DNA from: Anabaena cylindrica PCC 7122
GTDB lineage: Bacteria > Cyanobacteriota > Cyanobacteriia > Cyanobacteriales > Nostocaceae
Direction: 5' to 3'
Assembly (NCBI RefSeq): GCF_000317695.1
Contig: NC_019771.1
Location: 372,001 to 436,000 of the forward strand
DNA: 64,000 nt
Below the pieces are notes generated by a model. The model was not told where the DNA came from. It saw nothing but the letters and a program-made list of their open reading frames with translations, and did not search any database. Position 1 is the stretch's first letter, and every line of letters begins with the position of its first letter. A program made the translations under genes and the position numbers. Below are positions 53,421 to 61,828 of this stretch, one piece after another.

Positions 53421-53503
53421 TTACCAATGTACCAGTTGCGTAAGTCCCGAAAAATTATGATTGCCTTTTATAATCTGTATTTTCTCTAATTTTAATGGTT
53501 ATA

Positions 53504-53622
53504 TATAGCCTTTCCCACTCTAGTTAGATACAAAATTACCCCTCCCCAACCCTCCCTTTGGTAAGGGGAGGGTGCGCGACAGCGCGGGTGGGGTGTATTT
53601 CATGAGCTTGGGAATTGCTATA
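53504..53622. repeat. 119-bp MITE-like element, family A copy 3
   Basis: Same length and ends as copies 1 and 2. It is almost identical to copy 2, with a change in the CCCTCCCTTT arm. Flanked by TATA on both sides, which may be a target duplication or part of the ends. Confidence 0.88.
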
Positions 53623-53835
53623 TAGCCATTCCATAGAGTATAATTAATATCTTTAAATTAATGAAAATACCTATTATAAAATCATGCTTATTTTTAAATC
53701 TTTATATTTCTCATTTAAACTTTACTACTTCTTGATGAAAACTTTGTAAGTTTCTTTATAAGATAGTGGAAGCACACTACTCGTGTCACGATAAAGGCAC
53801 TTTAGTGAATCAGTAAATTCTCTGTGTACATAATA

Positions 53836-53964
53836 ATGACAACAGCAGCAGACTCAACAAACTGGCTGCAAGGAAGCCGTTATAGTAATCGGGGAAGCGT
53901 TTATTTGTTTGCGCCGATGGTTAACTTCAATGTAATGGCTGAAGTTGGAGATACTCCCCCTTAA
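53836..53964 (+). CDS. Possible small protein of unknown function
   Basis: A 42-codon frame from ATG 53836 reads MTTAADSTNWLQGSRYSNRG then SVYLFAPMVNFNVMAEVGDTPP. Composition is protein-like (Trp, Tyr, balanced polar residues) in an otherwise AT-rich gap, which argues for selection. No ribosome site or family is recognised. It may be a small gene or the surviving end of a larger one. Confidence 0.4.
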   Translation: MTTAADSTNWLQGSRYSNRGSVYLFAPMVNFNVMAEVGDTPP

Positions 53965-54432
53965 TTTAACGTACTTGTACTTGCTTAGAAAATTTATGAG
54001 GAATTCAACAATTACATCTTGATAGCAGTGAGAAAATTATATTCTCATCTTGGAAGAGCATAAAAAGATGTAATTGAATTGGAATCACTATTTTGATATT
54101 TGATAACAGAATATCTGAATGATACTAACTTGGCAAATTGCTAAATATTACACATCAAGAGTCAGATGTTTAATGTTGTGTTTAAGCATTAAGCTTTAGT
54201 ATTAATCAGTTTGGAATATCAAAAAATATTTTCTCTAATTTCTAACTAATACAAGTATTAAATATTACAGCAAAACTCGAACAGTTGCAAACTGCTGTAA
54301 TCACAAAATTTGCTTGTAAACATATACAGCATTTTTTGCATAGCTATGTCTAACAACTAAATAACACCTGCATTGAATAGTTTTTGGCTTGACCAAATCG
54401 CTTTGGGTTTTTCAAATATTTGAAAAACCTTA

Positions 54433-54528
54433 TATAGCATTTCCTAGTTTAATGAAGTACAAAATCATCTGCGTTTATCTGCGTTTAATTATTACTGTTT
54501 GTACCTCACTTGAATGGGAATTACTATA
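54433..54528. repeat. 96-bp MITE-like element, family B copy 2
   Basis: TATAGCATTTCCTAGT to GGGAATTACTATA, the same length as the copy at 12060. Its right end lies 60 bases before the acyltransferase start and contains an in-frame ATG (54514). Confidence 0.82.
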
Positions 54529-54588
54529 TTAGCCATCTTATTTTTTAGTAATCTGCGATTTCAAAATTCGTCCGGGAATAATAGAGTC

Positions 54589-55287
54589 ATGAATGAATTA
54601 AACAAATTTTCCAAATGGAAGCGATTTCAGCAACTTTTATTAACTACTCTTATAGGCGATATTCCAACAATTTTTGGAGGTGTAAAGTTGCGTAATTTGT
54701 TATATCGCACTATTTTTGCTCAGATAGGTAGCTCAGTTTATATTCAAGATGGTGTTGAATTTATTAGTACTGATGCTATTGAAATTGGCGATAGGGTGTA
54801 TATTTTTAAAGGTGTTCGTATAGATGGAGAAGGACATGAAAACAATATAATTCATCTAGAAAATGGAGTTATCCTAGAGCGTAATGTTCTGATAGGAGCA
54901 TTAAACGAAACTTATATCGAAATCGGTGAAGATACTTTTATTGGCCCCAGCGTTTGTATTGCTGGCCCTGGAAATATCAAAATTGGTAAACAATGTTTAA
55001 TTGCAGCCCACACTGGAATATATGCCAATAATCACAATTATACAGATCCAATGAAGCCAATCAAACACCAAGGTATTACTCGAAAAGGAATTGTGATTGA
55101 AGATGATTGTTGGCTAGGACATGGGGTGAAAGTGTTAGACGGTGTGACCATTGGTAAAGGCAGTGTTATTGGTGCTGGTGCTGTTGTGACTAAAGATATT
55201 CCCCCATTTTCGGTAGCTGTGGGTATACCTGCACGAGTAATTAAAAGTCGTAATGGAAAAGAACTTGTTAAGTTAAAATCTACATAA
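54589..55287 (+). CDS. Hexapeptide-repeat acyltransferase (left-handed beta-helix)
   Basis: The 232-residue protein has hexapeptide turns from about 55 to 215, such as IGDRVYIFKGVRI, IEIGEDTFIGPSVCI, IKIGKQCLIAAHTGI, then IVIEDDCWLGHGVKV and IGKGSVIGAGAVV, and ends with VAVGIPARVIKSR. NNHNYTDPMKPI between turns carries the catalytic His of the LacA/NodL/maltose O-acetyltransferase class. It probably acetylates a sugar or glycan. ATG 54589 gives the natural MNELNKF start; the longer frame from 54514 begins inside the neighbouring repeat element and is not used. Stands alone. Confidence 0.87.
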   Translation: MNELNKFSKWKRFQQLLLTTLIGDIPTIFGGVKLRNLLYRTIFAQIGSSVYIQDGVEFISTDAIEIGDRVYIFKGVRIDGEGHENNIIHLENGVILERNVLIGALNETYIEIGEDTFIGPSVCIAGPGNIKIGKQCLIAAHTGIYANNHNYTDPMKPIKHQGITRKGIVIEDDCWLGHGVKVLDGVTIGKGSVIGAGAVVTKDIPPFSVAVGIPARVIKSRNGKELVKLKST

Positions 55288-55532
55288 ATTTCTTGCTCAC
55301 AACACATTTTAATTAAACAGAAATTCTGCTGTTAATCAGAGGATAAACTAGGGAGCATTTCACCTTTGCATTCATGTCCAGTTTCTTAAAAAAGCGGAAA
55401 ATAAAAGATGTAGTAATTTAGCAAAGCCTATGGGGAATTAATGATGAAGCAGGTTAAACTACTACCCATTTGGTCTGATGAAAAGATAAATTTTCATTGA
55501 ATTTTTATCCCCATTTCTTTAGCTAAATCTGT

Positions 55533-56420
55533 CTAGCTACGCCATCGAAGTATCTTTTCTCGGATTGGGTTAACAAAAGAACGCCCTTGTATTTGAGATC
55601 GAGCAAATTCTGCTTTCAATCTATAATACCAACGTGCTTGAGCATCGGCATCTCCAACTAAAGTTAAGGGTGGATTATGTTGCAATCCGATTTGTTGTTT
55701 AAGCAAAATTTTTCGATCTTGATTGAGAAAACTACGGGTAAACCATAGCAACAAGGGTTGGAAAATGGGGAACCACGGTAAAGTTGTGTAAAACAAAGTT
55801 GTTTCCTCTGTTTCAGTTTCGGAAATAGGGGTAATTGCAGTTAAATTATAAACCGTATTTTTATCAGTAGATACCCCCTCAATCCGAATTCCTGGTAAAC
55901 GGAATGAGATTTCGATCTGTGGATTACGTCCAATCAAGCGATAGAAAAAGGTTTGTTGTTCTAGTGGATGCTTTCGCATGGTAAAGCCATATAGAGATGG
56001 GTCAAAGGTTTTAACTACTTCGTTTAATGTTTCCGGGGAACGCCACCACCATGCCTGGTGAACGAAAGCAATATGAGCAGGATCGATTAATCCTACTACG
56101 GCGTGATCAACATCACAGGGAAGGCGGATAGACTCAAAAGCTTGGTGGGATTTGTCGCCAAAATCAGGGATTCTAGGGATGTCTTCTAGTATTAAAGAAG
56201 TTTCATCATTGGACATATAAATCCAAATATTTCCTTGTGCTTCTTGGATTGGATAACTTTTTGTTTCATTGAGTTTGGCAAAGACTTTGCCTAAGCTATC
56301 CCGACTAAAAACAATTAGCTCGTTTAGGAGAGTTTTTGAAAGTGTTTGTCGAGGTTTTAGCTGCTTACTTGGTAACGCATAGTACCAAATATTTCTTAAG
56401 AACAAAGGTGTTTTAGTCAT
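55533..56420 (-). CDS. Rieske-type oxygenase alpha subunit lacking the Rieske centre
   Basis: The 295-residue protein begins like aromatic-ring hydroxylase-type enzymes (FLRNIWYYALPSKQL, VFSRDSLGKVFA), but where C-x-H...C-x2-H Rieske ligands should follow, the sequence jumps from KVFAKLNETK straight to SYPIQEAQGNIWIYM. About 60 residues are missing in frame. The catalytic part is kept, with D113-x2-H116-x4-H121 in GLIDPAHIAFVHQA, the mononuclear iron motif. Without the [2Fe-2S] centre, electron entry from a reductase seems impossible. It may be decaying or have another role. Family members are usually about 350 residues. Confidence 0.82.
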   Translation of the reverse strand: MTKTPLFLRNIWYYALPSKQLKPRQTLSKTLLNELIVFSRDSLGKVFAKLNETKSYPIQEAQGNIWIYMSNDETSLILEDIPRIPDFGDKSHQAFESIRLPCDVDHAVVGLIDPAHIAFVHQAWWWRSPETLNEVVKTFDPSLYGFTMRKHPLEQQTFFYRLIGRNPQIEISFRLPGIRIEGVSTDKNTVYNLTAITPISETETEETTLFYTTLPWFPIFQPLLLWFTRSFLNQDRKILLKQQIGLQHNPPLTLVGDADAQARWYYRLKAEFARSQIQGRSFVNPIREKILRWRS

Positions 56421-56980
56421 TTTAGAATTTGGGTTTAAAGGGATTGTTTGATCACAATCTGTGATTTTATTTGCAATTAATTCAGGATATGTGTTGCCTC
56501 ATCGCATACATGGAGAGATTTTTTCCACACTTTATCAAGGGAAGCGAATTGACAAAAGCCCTTTTCCTTGAGGAGACGCTACGCGAACGAGCATCCAAGA
56601 TCGCTCTCATTGCCAAAATCCAGACTTTATCTAGACAAAAGAGATGAGTCTTCACTTGAAGATGATTAATTATGAAAACCATTTATAACACTCAGGGTGT
56701 AGACCTCTATTGCTTACACTGAAGCACTCAGGGGGGAGTGGTTTGATTTATTGGAATTGGGAATACCCACAACAGCCATCTAGAGGCGGTGGAAAGTACC
56801 CCGCAAGGCATTTTTGCCGTCATTTTTGGGGTGTCTCACAAAAGTTATCATCTTTATGATAAGCGATCGCAGTAATTATGCCTTTATTTCCAGAGAATTG
56901 ATATCTGTGGTGTATATTTTTAGATCTTTTAGACTTTTTGTACTTTTATTGCAATGGGATTCAGAAAAACTAAATTCTTT
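56421..56980. other. Intergenic region upstream of the Rieske-type gene
   Basis: It contains a GGAGACGCTACGCGAACGAG repeat fragment near 56572, and a stem-forming CCCCGCAAGGCATTTTTGCC...GGGG stretch near 56798-56832 (given in parts: CCCCGCAAGGC, ATTTTTGCC). A short minus-strand frame here is not protein-like. Confidence 0.5.
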
Positions 56981-58003
56981 TTAATTTCTTACTAACTCTG
57001 CTGCTAACTGTAACGCTGCTTTCATACTTGTCGCGTCAGCAATTCCTTTGTCCGCAATATCAAAAGCAGTTCCATGATCTGGGGAAGTTCTAACAAATGG
57101 TAAACCAATAGTGGTATTTACAGCCCGATCAAAAGCCATCAACTTCACCGGAATTAAGCCTTGGTCGTGATAAAGTGCCAAGTAAGCATCAGCGGGATTT
57201 TTGATCTCAGAATTACCGTACCAAGCAATACCCGGTTTTACCCACATTGTATCTGGTGGTATTGGCCCTTCTAGCTGAATATTTGGACGCTTGCACCTTT
57301 CTGACTCTATCCAGGGAATTAGCCAATCTATTTCTTCAGTTCCCAGTTGTCCCTTTTCACCGCTGTGGGGATTTAAACCTGCGATCGCTATTCTCCCATT
57401 TTTAATCCCAAAATCTCTTTCTAAACATTCCACCAACAAATCAAGTTTCTGAGTTAATAATGTCGGTGTTAAAGTATCAGCTACTTGACGTAAAGGGATA
57501 TGTGTAGTAGCAAGCAAAGCCCGGAGTGTCCAACCAGTAAAAGGCGATCGCCCGACAAATAACATTCCAAAACGGTCAACACCAGCCTTTTCGGCTAAAA
57601 GCTCCGTTTGTCCTGGATAATTATATCCCGCTGCCTTCCAAGCCGATTTAGCGATAGGTGCGGTAACAATACCATCAAACTCACCAGCCAAAGTTTGAGC
57701 TATGGCAGATTCCATATAAGCAAAACTTGCCGCACCACTGGCCGCATCACCCACACCTGTAACAATTTCACCACTAGTAGGCACATCAATCACAGACAAC
57801 TCAGATGGATTTGCCAAAGGTGTCAAATTTTTAATTAATTTCTCATAATTCTGGAATAGTAAATCCCGGCTACCTACCACCACCACATCACAGCTTTGAC
57901 TAACTTCCCGATCTGCCAAAGCTTTCAAAATCACCTCTGTCCCGATTCCGGCTGGATCTCCCAGCGTCAATGCTAACCGTGGACGTTTATTGATTTGATA
58001 CAT
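56981..58003 (-). CDS. pdxA: 4-hydroxythreonine-4-phosphate dehydrogenase
   Basis: The 340-residue protein has LTLGDPAGIGTEV near the start, the metal-binding His residues in TTHIPLRQV, GLNPHSGE and ALYHDQGLIPVK, and ends in RTSPDHGTAFDIA. These are the PdxA signature. It oxidises and decarboxylates 4-phosphohydroxythreonine in the vitamin B6 pathway. Full length for the family. ATG 58003, divergent from petM. Confidence 0.96.
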   Translation of the reverse strand: MYQINKRPRLALTLGDPAGIGTEVILKALADREVSQSCDVVVVGSRDLLFQNYEKLIKNLTPLANPSELSVIDVPTSGEIVTGVGDAASGAASFAYMESAIAQTLAGEFDGIVTAPIAKSAWKAAGYNYPGQTELLAEKAGVDRFGMLFVGRSPFTGWTLRALLATTHIPLRQVADTLTPTLLTQKLDLLVECLERDFGIKNGRIAIAGLNPHSGEKGQLGTEEIDWLIPWIESERCKRPNIQLEGPIPPDTMWVKPGIAWYGNSEIKNPADAYLALYHDQGLIPVKLMAFDRAVNTTIGLPFVRTSPDHGTAFDIADKGIADATSMKAALQLAAELVRN

Positions 58004-58334
58004 AAAATTTCCATATCACATTATTCTTAAGTTTGCTATAAATAATCCGTGACATTAGCCTTGCTTAAATTATTATTACCCATCAACATTTATTTTCCCC
58101 CAGGTCTATACACCTGAGTATAGTTAGGCTACACCACCATAGCTGCTAAACTGGTCTAGAATTATTCTCAAAGGTCTAATCCAAAAGTAGCGATCGCAGT
58201 GCTTGGATTAGACCCAGTTATCCCAAGTGGTCAGACTAGCAAAAATGAGATTTGCACCATCAAGTTAAATTAAGCAGTCTTACAAACAGGAAACATTAAC
58301 AAACCATTCACTTCACTAAGGAGAATCACAGCAA
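58004..58334. other. Intergenic region between pdxA and petM
   Basis: Promoter region for both genes, with a HIP1 octamer near 58191. No other feature seen. Confidence 0.5.
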
Positions 58335-58439
58335 ATGGGCGGCGAAATCTTAAATGCAGCTTTATTGTCTTTCGGCTTAATCTTCGTAGGTTGGGCTTTA
58401 GGCGCATTATTGCTAAAAATTCAAGGCGCAGAAGAATAA
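58335..58439 (+). CDS. petM: Cytochrome b6-f complex subunit 7
   Basis: A 34-residue protein too short for routine ORF cut-offs: MGGEILNAALLSFGLIFVGW followed by ALGALLLKIQGAEE. It is a single transmembrane helix with a short acidic tail, the PetM pattern. PetM is a small structural subunit of the thylakoid cytochrome b6-f complex. AAGGAG at 58318-58323 supports ATG 58335. It precedes ycf39, separated by a heptamer repeat. Confidence 0.95.
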   Translation: MGGEILNAALLSFGLIFVGWALGALLLKIQGAEE

Positions 58440-58490
58440 GCAGGGGCAGGGGAGCAGGGAGCAGAGGGAGCAGGGGAAGAATTATTAATA

Positions 58491-58523
58491 CCCAATGCCC
58501 AATGCCCAATGCCCAATGCCCAA
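58491..58523. repeat. CCCAATG heptamer repeat
   Basis: Four perfect CCCAATG units plus CCCAA, between petM and ycf39. Preceded by a purine-rich GGGGAGCAGGGAGCAG stretch. Confidence 0.9.
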
Positions 58524-58602
58524 CTTCATTAAAAATATGTAAAGTTTTATTTATTATAAAGAATTCTGTTAAGATTCTTTTCATAAAACATTAAAATTTA
58601 TA

Positions 58603-59622
58603 ATGACCCTCATGACATTATTAATCGTCGGTGCCACTGGCACCTTAGGAAGACAAGTGGCTCGTCGTGCTATCGATGAGGGGTATAAGGTACGCTGTTT
58701 AGTCCGCAGTAACAAAAAAGCTGCTTTCCTGAAAGAATGGGGTGCAGAACTAGTCAGAGGAGACTTGTGTTATCCCCAAACTTTAGAGGCAGCATTAGCA
58801 GGTGTCACCGCAGTCATTGACGCTTCTACATCTCGTCCCACAGACTCACTAACTATTGAACAGGTAGATTGGGATGGCAAAGTAGCATTAATTCAAGCTG
58901 CCAAAGCTGCCAATGTAGAGCGTTTTATCTTCTTTTCCATTCTCGATGCCGAAAAATATCCCAAAGTACCGCTCATGGAAATTAAGCGGTGTACAGAATT
59001 ATTTTTAGCTGAATCCGGCTTGAACTACACTGTTTTAAGGTTAGCTGGTTTTATGCAAGGGTTAATTGGTCAATATGGCATCCCCATTTTAGAAAATCAA
59101 CCAGTGTGGGTAACAGGTGCATCGTCACCAGTTGCTTATATGGATACTCAAGATATTGCTAAATTTGCTATCCGCGCTTTAAGTGTACCAGAAACCCAAA
59201 ATCAAGCATTCCCTGTAGTTGGTACTCGTGCCTGGAGTGCAGAAGAAATAATTAACATATGCGAACGCTTATCTGGAAAAGATGCCAGAGTCACAAGGAT
59301 GCCAATTAGCTTACTCCGCAGTGTACAAGGTTTGCTGCGGTTCTTTCAGTGGGGATGGAATGTTGCTGACAGACTAGCCTTTACAGAAGTCTTAGCTAGT
59401 GGCAGACCATTAAATGCGCCCATGGATGAAGTTTATACAGTATTTGGTTTAGACAAACAACAAACAGCTACTGTAGAAACCTACTTGCAAGAGTACTTCA
59501 GCCGAATTATGAAAAAGCTGAAGGAGTTAGACTACGAGAAAACAAAAACAAAAAGCAAAAAGATAAAAAAACCCCTTTTAAACAGTCTTCAAAAGTCAAT
59601 AGTCAATAAAATTCCAGACTAA
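58603..59622 (+). CDS. ycf39: Photosystem II assembly factor Ycf39 (NmrA/SDR-like)
   Basis: A 339-residue atypical SDR of the Ycf39/HCF244 family: LLIVGATGTLGRQVARRA as NAD(P) loop, RCLVRSNKKAAFLKEWGAEL, VRGDLCYPQTLEAAL, STSRPTDSL, FFSILDAEKYPKVPLMEIK-type stretch and LRLAGFMQGLIGQY. The classical Tyr-x3-Lys pair is absent, as in NmrA-type binding proteins. Ycf39 helps deliver chlorophyll to newly made D1. A Lys-rich tail (KTKTKSKKIKK) extends the usual C-terminus. ATG 58603, or ATG 58612 three codons later (MTLLIVGATG). Same direction as petM, consistent with co-transcription. Confidence 0.93.
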   Translation: MTLMTLLIVGATGTLGRQVARRAIDEGYKVRCLVRSNKKAAFLKEWGAELVRGDLCYPQTLEAALAGVTAVIDASTSRPTDSLTIEQVDWDGKVALIQAAKAANVERFIFFSILDAEKYPKVPLMEIKRCTELFLAESGLNYTVLRLAGFMQGLIGQYGIPILENQPVWVTGASSPVAYMDTQDIAKFAIRALSVPETQNQAFPVVGTRAWSAEEIINICERLSGKDARVTRMPISLLRSVQGLLRFFQWGWNVADRLAFTEVLASGRPLNAPMDEVYTVFGLDKQQTATVETYLQEYFSRIMKKLKELDYEKTKTKSKKIKKPLLNSLQKSIVNKIPD

Positions 59623-59692
59623 TGACTACATTAGCCAAAAATGTGTAACTATTACTAGAGATCAAGCGTCGCCTAAACTTGGATATTTGAGT

Positions 59693-60610
59693 GTGCCGAA
59701 AGCAGGCATTATCTACAACGACATTAAACCGATAGCGAGTCGAGTCGCCATCGAACTGAAAGATCAGCTAACCGCAGCTGGTTGGGATGTGTGTGTAACA
59801 ACGAGTATTGGTGGTATCCTAGGCTACTGTAATCCAGATAGTCCTGTATGCCACACCCCAATAGAAGGTCTAAATCCCCCTGGTTTTGACTCAGACATGG
59901 AGTTTGCAGTGGTTCTGGGGGGAGACGGCACTGTTTTAGCAGCATCGCGTCAAGTTGCCCCCTGCGGTATCCCCCTATTGACAGTGAATACTGGTCACAT
60001 GGGATTTTTGACAGAAGCTTATCTTAACCAGTTGCCCCAAGCAATGGAACAGGTCATGGCAGGTAAGTATGAAATCGAAGAACGAGTCATGCTCACTGTC
60101 AAAGTTCTCCGGGGAGATTCGGTATTATGGGAAGCTCTTTGCTTAAATGAAATGGTGCTACATCGGGAACCATTGACATCAATGTGCCATTTTGAAATCG
60201 AAATTGGTCATCATGCCGCAGTGGATATTGCCGCCGATGGTGTGATAGTTTCTACCCCAACAGGTTCAACTGCTTATGCATTAAGCGCCGGTGGGCCTGT
60301 GATTACTCCTGGTGTACCAGTGTTGCAGCTAGTACCAATTTGTCCCCATTCCCTAGCTTCTAGGGCTTTGGTGTTTCCCGATAGTGAACCAGTTAATATC
60401 TATCCAGTCAACATCCCTAGGTTGGTGATGGTGGTAGATGGCAATGGTGGATGTTATGTTCTACCAGAAGATCGGGTATATTTAGAGCGATCGCCATACA
60501 GTGCCAAATTCATTCGCTTACAATCACCAGAGTTTTTCCGCATTTTACGGGAAAAATTAGGTTGGGGTCTACCACATATTGCTAAACCCAATTCTGTAGA
60601 ACTGCCTTAA
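59693..60610 (+). CDS. nadK: NAD kinase
   Basis: A 305-residue protein from GTG 59693 (VPKAGIIYND), preferred over TTG 59687. VVLGGDGT (GGDGT at 76-80) with catalytic Asp, LNEMVLHR, and PTGSTAYALSAGGP are the NAD kinase motifs. It phosphorylates NAD to NADP with ATP. Cyanobacteria have two NAD kinases; which type this is cannot be judged here. Follows ycf39 by about 70 bases, same direction. Confidence 0.95.
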   Translation: MPKAGIIYNDIKPIASRVAIELKDQLTAAGWDVCVTTSIGGILGYCNPDSPVCHTPIEGLNPPGFDSDMEFAVVLGGDGTVLAASRQVAPCGIPLLTVNTGHMGFLTEAYLNQLPQAMEQVMAGKYEIEERVMLTVKVLRGDSVLWEALCLNEMVLHREPLTSMCHFEIEIGHHAAVDIAADGVIVSTPTGSTAYALSAGGPVITPGVPVLQLVPICPHSLASRALVFPDSEPVNIYPVNIPRLVMVVDGNGGCYVLPEDRVYLERSPYSAKFIRLQSPEFFRILREKLGWGLPHIAKPNSVELP

Positions 60611-60818
60611 TGATCAAAGGGTTGTAGGGGGTAAGCTGTTTCCTTCCAGAATTGCTGGTTAGGGAATTGTATTTGGAATGAGTAATTAAAATTGCACCTT
60701 GGAAATGTCGATGATTGATATCTAAACGTGTTAAAACATCGTTGATACTAGATTGATACAAGTAGTATGGCTGAATATTTTGCCACAGGTTCATAGGTAA
60801 TAATTTTTCCCCAATCAC
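60582..60818 (-). CDS. Doubtful small ORF convergent with nadK
   Basis: A 78-codon frame, partly protein-like (NLWQNIQPYYLYQSSINDVL, then TRLDINHRHFQGAILI), overlapping the nadK 3' end by 29 bases. No ribosome site or family known. It could be a short hypothetical gene or a remnant of a larger one; the intergenic stretch 60611-60949 is otherwise empty. Confidence 0.25.
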   Translation of the reverse strand: MIGEKLLPMNLWQNIQPYYLYQSSINDVLTRLDINHRHFQGAILITHSKYNSLTSNSGRKQLTPYNPLIIKAVLQNWV

Positions 60819-60949
60819 TAATTATCTAAAATCCCAACCTGGAATCGCAAAATTCTCAATCAGACTTTTACCCATATCAAAAACTCTTAAAATTACATTT
60901 CCAGCGCTATACAATCCCCAATTCCAAATCCAATATCCCAAAAATTAAT

Positions 60950-61636
60950 ATGATAGTTGCTCACAATCCCTGTGTTTTGGTGATTGAACCCGATGATAGT
61001 CTAGCCAACCAACTGGCTTTTGATTTGCAAGAAGCTGGCTATGAGGCAGTTGTGGCTAATGATGCAGCTAGTGGATTGCAAAACTGCCGCGAAGTCAGTC
61101 CTGCTTTAATTGTTGTAGACCGGATGCTGACAGGAGAATCAGGACTTTCTTTGTGCAGAAATCTTCGTACTATTGGTAATCGCGCCCCGATCTTGATTTT
61201 AATGGCAAGAGATACAGTTGATGACCGTGTGGCTTGTCTCGAAGCCGGTGCAGATGATTACATCCTCAAACCTTATCGCTCGGAAGATTTTTTGAAACTG
61301 ATTCGTTTATATCTCAAACCTGATGTTGATACTAACGAACAATTGCGCTTCGGTGATCTAGTTTTAGATATTGGTATCCGTCGCGCTATCCATAATGGTA
61401 GAGCGATTGACCTCACCATGAAGGAATTTGAATTATTAAAGTTTTTTATGGAACATCCCCGTGAGGTATTAACCCGCGAACAAATTTTAGAAAATGTTTG
61501 GGGTTATGACTTTATGGGTGAGTCAAATGTAATTGAAGTATATATTCGCTACTTGCGCCTAAAAATCGAAGAAGATGGTCAAAAACGCCTCATTCAAACA
61601 GTTAGAGGTGTAGGATACGTCTTAAGAGAATCCTGA
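60950..61636 (+). CDS. nblR: OmpR-type response regulator, NblR-like
   Basis: The 228-residue regulator has a receiver with E13-P-D-D acidic pocket, D57 in VVDRML, K109-region LKPY, and an OmpR winged helix (LTMKEFELLKFFMEHP, EVYIRYLRLKIE, QTVRGVGYVL). At the switch Thr/Ser position it has Met (ILILMARD), so its response to phosphorylation may be weak. The sequence and position after nadK resemble cyanobacterial NblR, which controls phycobilisome degradation under starvation and is known as an atypical regulator. The response-regulator call is firm, the NblR name moderate. ATG 60950. Confidence 0.72.
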   Translation: MIVAHNPCVLVIEPDDSLANQLAFDLQEAGYEAVVANDAASGLQNCREVSPALIVVDRMLTGESGLSLCRNLRTIGNRAPILILMARDTVDDRVACLEAGADDYILKPYRSEDFLKLIRLYLKPDVDTNEQLRFGDLVLDIGIRRAIHNGRAIDLTMKEFELLKFFMEHPREVLTREQILENVWGYDFMGESNVIEVYIRYLRLKIEEDGQKRLIQTVRGVGYVLRES

Positions 61637-61828
61637 AAGCAACAGGTATAACTCCAACAGAATTAATTACATAGATTGTTTTCCCTTTCCCCGTTTCCTA
61701 TTCCCTCTTCCCTGATTTGATGATTAACTAGTACAACGGGCAGAAATAACTAGAAAGTATCCACAAAAAGTAGATTTTATTCAGCATTGCTGCCTGATTC
61801 TGCGAAAAATAGTTATTGGGGATATAGG

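Larger units (their letters stand above)
53374..54588. other. Long repeat-rich intergenic region
   Basis: It contains the pheT 3' hairpin, family A copy 3 (53504-53622), a possible 42-codon gene at 53836, and family B copy 2 (54433-54528) next to the acyltransferase. The remainder is AT-rich without features I can support. Confidence 0.6.

Noticed and set aside
56482..56682. 66-codon minus-strand open frame
   Set aside because: It spans a GCTACGCGAACGAGC-type repeat fragment and has no protein-like pattern.
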